DNA from: Phoronis australis
Lineage: Eukaryota > Phoronida > Phoronidae
Length of the DNA stretch: 56,944 nt
Reading direction: 5' to 3'
NCBI GenBank assembly: GCA_002633005.1
Contig: NMRA01000834.1
Span: 71,436-128,379, forward strand
Shown: positions 23,701-35,700 of the stretch, piece after piece
Layout of the letters: each line of letters opens with the position of its first letter
How positions within the stretch are numbered: the first letter of the stretch is position 1
Translations under genes and position numbers: made by a program
The notes under the pieces: model-generated
Database searches by the model: none
What the model was told of the DNA's origin: nothing
What the model saw: the letters and a program-made list of their open reading frames with translations, nothing else

Positions 23701-26700
23701 TTGAACTTCTTTTTCGATCCGATCTACGGTTTGTAAATTTTTTAATTTCTTTAGTCTAGTTTTTAATTCAATACATTCATGAATATCACTGTTATCGTTT
23801 AGTGTCATTCTTTGCGACATGGTGGTCTCATGGTGGATCGAATTTTTGCAAGTCAGCCTTCAGCCTTCAACTAAGTTCAGTGACGCATCGCCATTTCTTA
23901 CAAGACAGCTTCTGTGCTGTGCACGAATGTTTTGTGTTTTTGATGAATTTTTAATCTCAACTTCCCCTCGTGAGTAGTTGGCAGTGTCATGTCGGAGGTG
24001 TGTAGAGGGCGCAGCACTGAAAAAAGTGGGGCTAAAGCCCCCTCAGCCCCCCTGTAGTGCACCGCCAATGGACCACTGAAAAACTTGGACTGAAGTAATA
24101 CGCTCCGCAAAATTTTTGCTTTACAAATTTTCTCGAATTTTCGAAATACATGCATGAATGATTAAATGCACATTTTCAAGAGCGCTTAGACGACCTATGC
24201 TACAAAAAACGGAGTCCCTAACAACAATTGTCCTGGTCAGGGCCCTCAAATGGTAAACCATACAATGATACCGAGTTGTCAAAGTTATCTTGAGTTTTCT
24301 CTCTGATCAGTATTCGAAGTCTTTCTTTTTTGTTTTTCCCCAGCCGCACACCTTTGTCGGTTGCCATGGTTTAATCCTGATCAGGCATGCAATTTTTTTG
24401 GGGTGGCACTCGCCCTCCCCCCGCTTACTAAGGTCCTGATGCAAGGAGTCCATCTTTGGTCCAAGGTCAATGTTGTGTTTCAACACGCACTCGTTGTATA
24501 GCTTGAGCATTAAATTAAAGGTTTAAGAAATACAGGAGCAGTTTTGCGCATTTAATTGTGAGTGTAAAAGGGTTTATGGATTCGTACTGAATTTGTTGCT
24601 GCAACTTGTCTCATGGGCCTGTACCCGGCACGTGACCACAAATGTGGACACTAATTCGGCTATTGCGCAAGTCGACTGTAGCAAGGTGGCCAGTGAAAAT
24701 GTAAGGCAGCACCAGGCCAGTGGGCGTGTGTGACAACTCGGATTTCTAGTCTCTTATTATGAAAACCATTGAAGGCAATTATCAGCACCTGCAAACAAGA
24801 ATTTTGAAGTATGGAGAATTTCAACAGGAGTTAGCTGTAGACTTAGTCGCGAAGCTGCCGACATTCCAGCCACGGTTACTGCCGGTCCTTCGAAGCAATT
24901 ATAGCACATATATATATACGAATCTTTAAGAATGGCAAGGGTGCGTTTTGTGTTGACGGAAATGTCCATGGCGTCGAGGAATCTGAGGCATTTTATGATG
25001 AACAACTGTTGTGGCTTAATTTGGAAAAACACTTAGCAAAACTAACTTCCAGGTATGCATACTGTGGCGGAATTAAAAAATACGATTATGGTAGTGCTAA
25101 TTGTAGCTGAGCCACAAAGTGTGCTAAAATGGTAGAAAATTAGACATACCGTTTCTGTAGCAGATAAAAGGTTGATTGGCGCAGGAGAAGGCCGATGTCT
25201 TCAATACTCAGAAAAATTTCGGCAGGCAAGAGACTTGCCAAGAAAATGGCACAGTTGAATCCGGGCATTCTAAAGGAAAGAACTGCAGCCAATTCTAGTT
25301 ATTCGGTGCAACTTCTCTCACCCGACGGCGTTGTTTCACGATACCGCAACCTCAAACAACGTCAAAAAAAAAACGAAACGCGAAGGGTGAGATATTACAG
25401 AGTATTAATATTTATTCTTGGATACAGGTGTCCACCTCAAAATGAATTTCCCACGGTCATTCTTTATGTCGATAGCAATGTTTTCGTCAACTGAAGAAGA
25501 ACAGGAACCATAGACATCCCGCGCGCTCCGTCTACGGTTCTGACACTTCAAACTTTTGTCAACACGATAGGTAGCAGCAGAAAGTTCGATGTTGACCTCA
25601 TTCCAATCTTCTCTGCAATCCACAGTCTGGGGACGAAAACAATTCAATCCGCTCCTCGAATAGGGCTTGCTTAGCTGGAATTCAGAACTGCGGTTATGAG
25701 AGTGTTTTCACCTCCTGATTGCGAAGCGATCGAGTTAGCTGTGGTATCTTCATCAGCGCGTGCTCTCAGCGGGAGGTCACCGCTTTATCCAGTCAAGCGC
25801 TCGACAACAACTAAACTGACGATAGTCTCAGAACTCCCACATGCAAATTTGATATGCAAATGAGGGAGTACTTGACTACTGCGCCATCTATACATCGACG
25901 GAAAAGCTTAAATACCCGTGACTGCGTGTGGGAAGTTGAGATTGCGTGCGCAGAAGTCGATATTTTCAAAGTACAATTACACTACTGTTTAAGGTTGCAA
26001 AGTGAGTTTTTTGATATCCTTCTATAGAAAAAAGCTTTAATCTCTCTGATAAAATCATCTGTTTCCTTTTAAACGAAACTTAAGTCATGAAATTAGTCCG
26101 GGGAAGGAGACCAAAAACGGCGGTTTAGCTAGTTGTCCCTTCCTCGTTATCTCTTCCTGACACCACGAATGAGAAAGTCACAGCGATTGTACAGGCACCC
26201 GCTCCGCGCAACGTATCGGAGTTACGCTCGTACGTTGGTTTGCTGAATTACTACCACAAGTTCCTGGACAATGCCAGTTCTGTTTTGGCACCACTCTACG
26301 ATTTGTTACGCAACGGTGTCAAATGGCGCTGGGGCAAACGCGAAGCCGACACGTTTCAACATTCAAAACCTTTGTTGACATCCACGAATTTGCTTGTTCA
26401 TTATCAACCGGAATATCTCTTGTTGTTGAGCTGCGATGGTTCACCCTACGGTGTTGGCGTGGTATTATCACACGTCCTGGAAGACAGTTCTGAAAGGCCA
26501 ATAGCGTTTGCTTCTCAGACATTAGCACCAGCTGAGAAGAATTATGCACAGATTGATCGCGAAGCATTGGCTATCATCTTTGGGTTGAATCACTTCCACA
26601 GTTATTTGTATGGACGTAATTTCACAATAGTAAAGGACCATTTGCCTCTTTTGGGGATTTTACGAGAGGGCACCGCCATACCGGCTATGTGTAGCTCACG

Positions 26701-29700
26701 TATGAAACGATGGGCCCTAATGTTGTCAGGATATAACTACGTTTTACGACACAAGTCTGGACAATCTAACGGCAACGCCGACGCACTTAGTAGACTGCCG
26801 CTGGAGTGTAAACCATTTCAGGTGCCCGTGCCTGAGGAAGTGGTTTTGTCGTTAACTCAGATGGATTTTACGGCTGTCACTGTAGCTAAGATACAGCGCT
26901 GGACACAACACCGATTACGTCGGCTGTGTACCGTTGTGTCTTGCAAGGTTTTCCTGACACTGCGAACGATTTGATTGCCCAATATTTCTCCCGCCGACTT
27001 GAGCTAACGGTTCAGGACGGATGTTTGTTATGGGGAGCGCGTTTTATCATGACCTCCCCAGGTGCGTACCGCCGTATTGGACGAACTACACGGTTCACAC
27101 CCTGGCATCATCAGAATGAAGAACTCGGCACGTTCTTATATTTGGTGGCCGTCTATCGATGTGGACATCGAACAGTGTGTTCGGCAATGCCAGGCCTGCA
27201 AGGAAAACCACAAGTAGCATTTGCCAATACACAACACATGGACAGTGAAGAACTGCATAGATTAACGTTATCACCAACCTTATTCACAAAAAATTGGTCA
27301 TTTTTACAATATTTCACTTGTGTCTAGCAAAATACCTTATCTTCATTCTCGGGGAACTTCAAACACAAAATATTTACCACGTATCAAGAAAAAGATTTAG
27401 CAGAACCACCTTTGAACCGCACAACCGCGTGGATATTTTTTACTACTTATCCAAGGTCAAAGGTTAAAGGGCTTTCAATAAAAACAGCTTATTATTTAAA
27501 ATGACTTATTCTTATTAAAATGACATAGGCAAAAAATTGAATTTCAGGGCACAAGAGCGAGGCCTCCCTATATTAATATAGGTGGCCCCGCTCTCCGGCC
27601 GCCTTTTGGCGAGGCCCCCTATAATAATAGAGACGGCCTCGCGAGGTACAGATCAGCTTCGTATACCCTCAGTCCTTTCATTCACAAAGTCGCCATAACA
27701 TTGAGCCAACGAGATGTACTTATGGTAGAATGGTGCCGGGGAAAACGAAGACAAAACGTAGTTTTGATCCCAAGGGAGTTGTGCGTCTACATGTGTCACG
27801 TTTTTCCCCGTGTGTGGGTGGGTACAGGTTGTTACAGACAGGTGCTAATAGCTTTCGGTGCGACGATTGACTGAAGACTGGTTCGAGTTAATCCTTTATT
27901 AATCCCGACCGTACGTTCACAAGCCTACTCAAACAAAGCGTCCGAAGTAATGTCTGTTTATGCTCCAGCCAGTGTTGCGAAGCCTTGACTTGTGATGAAC
28001 TTCTGAGACACGTTCAGCAACTGTTACACTCGTCGATTCAATAACCTGGCGTGCGTTCAGTAGACGATAGGACCTACGCTAGGACCTAGCTAAAACCTAG
28101 TCAAAGTCACGTGTTCTCATTTAAAATACACGGCAATATCTCACGTAATCTCGCGAAGTCTTGCTTTTTAGCGAGGTCCTAGCGCTACTGAACGGGAGGC
28201 CGCTGTCTCTATAGCTGGCTCTCTATTGACTCTCGCTGTAACTGCTGATTCTCTTCACTGCAACTCTTTAACTGATTAACTACTTTTAGTTCTGATTAAC
28301 TCTGATTAACTTTCTTGAACTGCTGATTAACTGACTTGATCTTCTCTTGAACTGACTTGATCTTCTCTTGAACTGACTTGATCTTCTCTTGAACTGACTT
28401 GATCTGACTAACACAAACCCGTGCTTGTGTATTTATAGCATATCATAGGCGGATTTAGGGGGGGGGCAGGGCCCCGCCCCCCTTGGCTGCCGCAAAAAAA
28501 ACAGCAAGAGCGTAGGGAAATGTTGAGTTTATTAATTAACCCCGGTAATTAAAGTTATATGGATGAAACAAGATTGAAATGTCTGCAGTTTTAGTGTTTT
28601 GGGGGTTGGGGCTCAGATCCAATTTCAAGTGTCAAATTCGGAACACGGGGCATTCGAAAGGGAACTAATCTATGGCTAAGTATAAGCTCTCCCGTGATAT
28701 CCCAGGCCACCGGCAGTGGCGCTGTGCACTACGACTCCGTTTCCATTGTCTGCTCCACTGTGCAATGAAGAAAATTTACTTCATTTTTAAAAGAAAATGG
28801 AACCTGAGTGACGATCAGGAAATAACAGAAACTGCTGGTAAGATGTGAATTTTAATCGAAGCCTTGGTGAATAACTCAGTAACTCATTAATTCTCTCTTT
28901 GTCAAACCTTAACTGAAGACGATTTCCAAAGCAATCCCGTCATTATTGCCAACACGAAAAACGGATTTGGTCTTTTGGGCATTTGTTAAGAACCGATTGC
29001 GCAAAATATAAAACGTGTAATAAGCATTACAAAAAGAAGTACGTTTCGCGCGCAAACGCTGTGGACCACAAACAAGTAGGTCTCTTAGCACAAGATTTGT
29101 AGTTAAATCGAGGTGGTGTAGTGGTAAAGCACGCGCGCTCTATCCGCGAGGTCGTGAGTTCGAGTCCGTTGTGCGTGCGGTTTTTCCTGTTTGACACGTT
29201 CTCCGTGTTTTTTTTTTTGCCTTTTTTTCTTGGATAATACTTCAGCAATCAAGGAAAATGCTTGATTTTTAGAGGAAAAAACAGAAAATTTTCCTAGGCG
29301 GGAGGGGGGTTTGCCCGACCTCCCCCCACGCATCTACAATCGTGGTTTGTGCAGATGCTTACAGCCGGACAAAACGTTGGGCCCCCCCTTGTGATATCCT
29401 AGATCCGCCACTGCATATTGCATTGTTCTGGACCTTTTCATCAATTCAAGCACATTCTAGAACTTTTCTGAATCAACCCAACCATTCTACAAACACATAC
29501 TAGTCTCTAGAATATTCCACACTGCATTAATCGCTGTCATGCTAGAGTCTTCTAGAAAGTTCCACACTATACTGTAGTAAACAAAGTACACCATCACTGT
29601 TCTGACCTCGGTCTTCTAGAAAGTTCCACACTATTTTGTAGTAAACGAATTACATCATCACTGTAAATAAACTCAGGGGTCATGCCAATCAAATAGAATA

Positions 29701-32700
29701 ACAAAACAAAACACTACATCTTAAAACATTGTCAGTCTATATTCTGACAACATGCATATGACCGTTGGCGTTGAAAACGAATGCTACAAGTCGCATCAGG
29801 CCTCTGTGGTCATGAATACAGGAAGTTGTGAAAAGAGATAAATCCTCACCCTAATTCCTTACTTCAGTTAATAAGTTAACATTTCGATGTTTCGATATTA
29901 TGCTAACGACATACTTTAACCACCGATTCGATTTTTGTAATCCATTTCTTACATGGTTTCATATCAGTCTCCTAGCAGTGTACAAGCTATCAACTTAGAA
30001 AGTAGGTCGTAGAAAACAGTATAAGTTGGCAGGGAATAGTTCGTCTATTTGAGGTTTTAATGATAATTAAAATATTCAGTTGACAATGCGAGTGAACGTT
30101 GAAATATATAACTTAGTTAAGGATTGTATAGGTCATGTGTACCGAAAACAAATTTTCACCGAAAAATTAAACGATGACTTCGAGATTTTCACTTGTTCCA
30201 GTTTAATCGCCGGCTTTTTATCGGCTTCGCCAAATCGACTTTATTTGAACTTAGTAACACTAGTTCTCAAAAACAGCCTGGTGCATTTCGCTGAAACTTT
30301 CCAAACTTAATATTTACTCACCAATCTCAAAAACACTGTTATCTTTTTGGTATAAATGCCTAGTTTTTGCGTAATGTGACAAAGACCAATATCACTTCAA
30401 TTTTTTACAATAATACCTTACGTTTTGCGAGTTGACTTGTCATAGAAACCAAACGAACAGACTAATCGAAAATTCCTGTAAGCGTTCTTGAGGTAACTGA
30501 TGAAGTTTTCACTTAAAAAAGGTTTCATTAAAATCGACCGAGGGGTTATTTTGCTATGAATGTACCTTTCTGAAAAATGAAAGTTTTACTTAAAAATGTT
30601 TTTATGTAAAAGTAATTGTGGCACATAAATACAAAAGTTATATTTATATTTGTTCTTTCAGAAAATATATACTTTTACTAGATGACAAAGCTTAGTTTTT
30701 TGATATACCAATTAGAATGGAGGCCACTAAATAAGGTTGGAGGTAACCTTAATTGACGAGTTTTTGATTTCAACATTTTATTTATTTCAAGATGATTGTT
30801 AAGTAACATGAAGTTTCATTCATGAATGAGTAGCTTTAGTTTTGCAAACAAAATGGAATTTTTTTTACTGATTCAGTTGATCAAGGTTATGGAAGTTAAG
30901 TAGTAGAGCACAGGTTTCAAAATGAAGTTGGGTTACTGACCAAAACCTGCATGTGCTTGTAGTTACCAAAACAATTATCAGATAATCGTGTTTTGACCTA
31001 ATAAGTTTCATTTATTTTAATTACTTGACACTTAGAAACATGTTTTAATGATTCTGTCTTAAAATTCTCACCTCAGAGCAATGTACATGTTTGATTGAGA
31101 GAAGTGAATTTTTATTTTGGTTACATAAACTAAAACTACCATCGCCACCAGTCATCTACCCGTAGTGTGTCTGCAGTATGATTGATAACCATACTGGTTA
31201 AAAACTGGGCGATCGTCACACAAATAAAATGGTTACATGTACAAACTGTTCCGCTCATAGGTTTAGAAAAATTCAGCTAAAAGATAATGGGATGCCTGAC
31301 ATATTTGGCTATCACTGAAAAACAGTGAAGTAGTACTCACTTTGCTTGATTAGTAGGCCCAAATGAGCGGCATTATCTACTTGGTGATAGCCATTCAAAC
31401 AGAACACGGCAGAGGTTATGAGTTTGATACCTTTGATAAACGTATGTTGCTGCTTGAGGATATTCCCATGAGTCAAAAAATTTTAAATTGCATTTCTAAT
31501 GAAACAGCTTTTGTTCATAGATTTAGGTAATATCATTTCATGAGAAAGTTACAGTGCCTTGTCACTGATATCCATGCATTCTACTCATTGTTTTTCTTCA
31601 GTGAATAGACTTCAAACAAGTATTTTTGTAGTTTCCATATTTCTGGAGTTTTCGTTAGGGTAGCAAATAACACACTTAATAAAGCTCTCACTAAAATTTC
31701 TTAAGTCGATGACTGATTAACTAAGAAAGCATTCATGTATTTCCTAATCGATGAGCTAGATACAAAACTCAAATTTAATTACTTTATTTGATACCCTCTT
31801 ACTGGATATTTCTCAACTATTTTAGTACAGAAGAAGACTTTGAAAACATTCACGATGAAATGAAAAGACTAGAATTCTTGGGAGCTAATGCCCACTCCCA
31901 CCAACTCTTTGCCAGTCATCAATTACTGTTGCTGACAGATACCTCAAATTAATGGATTATAAAAAGTCTCAGTACTATAAAAAATCGGGCTCCCGAGTTC
32001 TGCAGAGACCTTGAAAGGCTATACAATGCCGAAATTTAAAGATTTGGTGTCACATGTAGATTGTGCTCTTCAGACAGCCAATAGTTTGCTGCTATAGCTC
32101 TGTATACCTGAAATTCTTTTTTATTTTATCGCCAACATTTATTAAGCTAACTGGATATAAGACACTAATTTACCTTTCAACATATGGAATCTGCTGCAGT
32201 GTTCAGAGAAGTTCATGGTGACATGATTTCGTTCATGTACGAGGCTAAGCATACAAACGTTGTAAAAATAAAACAATCTGCAGTTAGTCAGCATTTAAGG
32301 GATTCTTCAAAATGTTCACAAAGGCTGCTACAACTCAAGGATGCCACAGGGGTCCAACAAACATCTAAGGCACTATTTTTGTTTTTGTTTTTGTTTGTTT
32401 AATGCTGTATGGTATTAATACTTGTGCAAGTTTCGATTTAAGGTTTTGCAATGTTCAGTTGTCTATGATTTTGATTTTACTCGTGCATGTCAGGTTGTTG
32501 AATGAATAAGTGAACTATTTTTATCTCTTGAAAAGGTTTACAACAATGCATTGAAAGAGTTAATTTTTAATAGAAAATACTTGAAATTCAAATTTTTCCG
32601 TATAATTGAATGGCTATTGAATATGCTATACATGTATGGGAAAAACTTCAATTGAATTTCAATTGAATCTCAATTGAACCTCAATTGAGTCTCAATTCCT

Positions 32701-35700
32701 GTCCTATCTGAAAGTCCAGTGTACTTTTTCGTGGTTACGGTGGGGGAACGCCGGCCACTAGCCTTGGTACAAAGTTGTAGAAAACTGTGCAGATAAAATC
32801 TGACATAACATTAGTGCCATTAGAAACCACACTCTTTCTTGAGTAAACTAAATTATTTATCGGAGTTAGAAAATTGGCGTTCTGTCGTTATTCTACTGGT
32901 AAAAATGTGGTGTGATTCCATCGGATTTCAACACCATGAAATATTGCGTCACCTATTAGCCTTTTTACCAATTCCTCAATCAACTGTTGTTCTTTCACGA
33001 GGTTGCGTACATGTTGCAGCAAATTATCGGAAATGGTTCCATTTCATTACAAGTTTTTAGAATTTTTGATAGCTACAAACTGAATTTCAGAACCGATTTT
33101 GCTTCTGAGAAGGTGTCATCATCTCCCGAGAGATGTCGCAAAATTTTAGGACATGGCGTGTGGGCGTCACAAGAATAACGTTTCCAAAACGATGACATAT
33201 TTTTCTTTGTTATAATAGGCAGAGAATTACGAAACAAAATGACGTTTTTCTCTTGAACGGCTAATAAGGGCAAAGTGAGCTTCGGTTGCCTCCCAGATTT
33301 TGCATGCACCCAGCCGGTCTTTAGCTCTACATATTGATACAAGTTACACATTTGTCACCCTTTGCTTATTATTTAATGTTTTAAGACTTTTTTCCTGAAA
33401 ATATTCTGTTTGACTTGCTGTAATCTTCATAAGAAACATGTTATTGTAGCAAAAAAGTTCGTGTAGCTGTAATAAAAATGTCTGAAGCAGAAGTGGTTTG
33501 TTTACTGGTAATCCATTGCAACTGACATTTTCGTGTGTTCAAGTCATCACACACTTCCAAACTTCAATCTTTGAGCATAATGTTGACATCCAATCGGGAA
33601 AAAAGGTGCTTAAAATAAGCTTTCAGTGCATGAGAACCTGATATATTCACATGTCGCTCGAGAGCTCAGAATACTTCCTTAGGTATTACAATTCCACTAT
33701 GGCGGCTGGCGGCCATCTTAGATTTATCGATGTTCTAAGCAAAATTCCCTTTGCCATACAATGTAATGCCTAAAATACTCCAAAAGAAGTCTGAATTTAT
33801 GTGTAAAGATGCCCTGAAATATTTGACATCACTATATTTCCAATGGAACATGTTCGGCATAATGTGACCTTGACCTTGACCTTTTCGCGTGACCTTGACC
33901 TCCAATCACAAAAAATAGTATCAGAATTGATTTTGTCATATCTGAAAACCTATAGTTTGATGTACCATACTCATTTTAAAAGGTATTTATTGTGACTTGC
34001 CAATTTCAACATGGCCGATGGTGGCCATCTTGGATTTGAGGGTTATGTCGGCAAAATCCAGTCTGACATACATTTTTTGGTGAGAATCAATTGCCACATC
34101 TGGATCACCCCCAAATGCCCTCGATACCATTTTCTGAGGCATTTTTGAAATTTGGAACCTGACTGATACCGACTGGACATCACGAATGAATAATACAGCT
34201 TTGATTTAAGCAAAACTACGCGTTGATTAAGCAAACGTGCGAGTTGAATAAGAGCGATGATCGTTTAAGAACTAATTCCGCGCGTTGAAGAACTTAAATT
34301 TAGCGTGTTGATTAAGCAAAACTACGCGTTGACTAAGAACATTTCAACGCGCAGAAAGGTACTCGCTCAAGAATCCTTTGGCGCTTCATATATATTTAGA
34401 GAGCACATGTCTCATTATTATGCACACAGTCAAACGAACATGCTAGAATCGAAATCAACAATGACAACAGGTAAATAAGCGTACAAATAATTTGTGAGAA
34501 TACAGCACATGATAAGAAGCTTTCAAGTCATTTGTGGTACAGAGTCAAGATGCGGTGAAGCTATCCAACAGAAAATACAGCTGTAAGTAAAGTTTTGGTA
34601 TCATGAGTAAGAACTGCCATTAAAGCACCTAACGATCGGCAATATTCATTCTCAGAGTCGTTTACTCTCATAAAATTGGTGTCACAATTTTTACAGTGAT
34701 AAGATTCTATTTTGATTACTAAAAAGAACATCAATCCCTAAAATTTCGAATTCGAAAATGGCGTATGTACTCATTGACAGTGACTTGAGAAGAAGCTCAA
34801 TTGCAGACAGTTTAAGATCGAATGAGCGTGGTAATTAAAAACCGCAACACGGTCAAGAACTCGGTAAATCGTTATTAGAACAGTTTACAAGACTAAACTT
34901 CAGGTTTAAATAAATACATTTTCTTCCACACACGTGTATAATATCTTGTCTCACTGCTAACTAGATCCAGATTTGTAGTCTGCAATTATGATCAATTTGA
35001 AACATTTCCTTGCTCTTGGCAATGTCTTAACCCCTATTATGTAATGAATTCAGGTCGCAATCGAGAGCGCACACTCTCAAAGAATGCTATTCAGATGATG
35101 CATTCTTACAGTTTGAAGACGAATCAAGGTGACCAAAGCATGAAGATTGACCACGAAGAAGAGGTAAAAACGGAAGGTATGAAACAAGTCATTAATATTC
35201 ACATATATTATGTCCACTCTTGATAGTGCCTCATGGATAAGCATTGCACACTGATGTCCAAGATACATCGAAGATGTCAGTTTTGATTAATTCCAGAAAT
35301 TACAATGTCTACAGTATTTCTCGCTGATAAAAACACTAAACTAATCTTAACGATATTAACATCTTGGTGCGTTTAAAACTCCTGGTTCATCATCCACGTT
35401 TTTGTTCTTGTTCTTGTGCTCCTTCGTGATACCGAGATTAATCTATGAGCAGCGGATGATCTTGCTTTTCAGAGGATATCAGTGATTGGTCGGAAAGTTC
35501 AAGCCACGTAAGTATTTAACACTCCCACGAAATAGATTTGTAGCGTGCGAATTGTGCCTTGGCATGTATACATCTCCTTATCTAAGAAACTGCAAGGGTT
35601 CCGTACAGTAAGAAAAAATGTTGCCCAAAAACGTTTCGAGGGATTATTGTTAGATGGAATAGACTTTTTCACGTTATTAGCTTTGACCAAAGGTATAAAA

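Larger units (their letters stand above)
22460..26166. mobile_element. 3.7-kb DNA element nested in gypsy pol, 6-bp target duplication
   Basis: CACCAC at 22460-22465 and 26161-26166 flanks the element (22466-26160). Its ends (22466-22494 and 26131-26159) are inverted copies with one mismatch. Each end is itself two direct subrepeats, CAGGAAGAGATAAC and CAGGAAGGGACAACT. If the element and one CACCAC are ignored, the gypsy pol codons continue in frame, which confirms both borders. A 6-bp duplication is unusual; it is known for Dada and Polinton/Maverick elements, but neither is otherwise recognisable here. It contains a possible spliced reading frame (24872-25386), a 52-bp duplication (23101-23204) and one foldback copy. 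Superfamily not assigned. Confidence 0.88.

Noticed and set aside
29109-29170. Functional tRNA gene
   Set aside because: A and B boxes are present, but acceptor and T stems do not pair.
17730-34395. A single Polinton-like giant element bounded by the inverted pairs
   Set aside because: The sequences between the outer and inner pairs do not match on the two sides, and no polymerase, integrase or capsid genes of that class are seen.
34537-34576. Exon-like 40-base stretch before GTAAGT in the IRF intron
   Set aside because: Including it shifts the frame of the following IRF exons.
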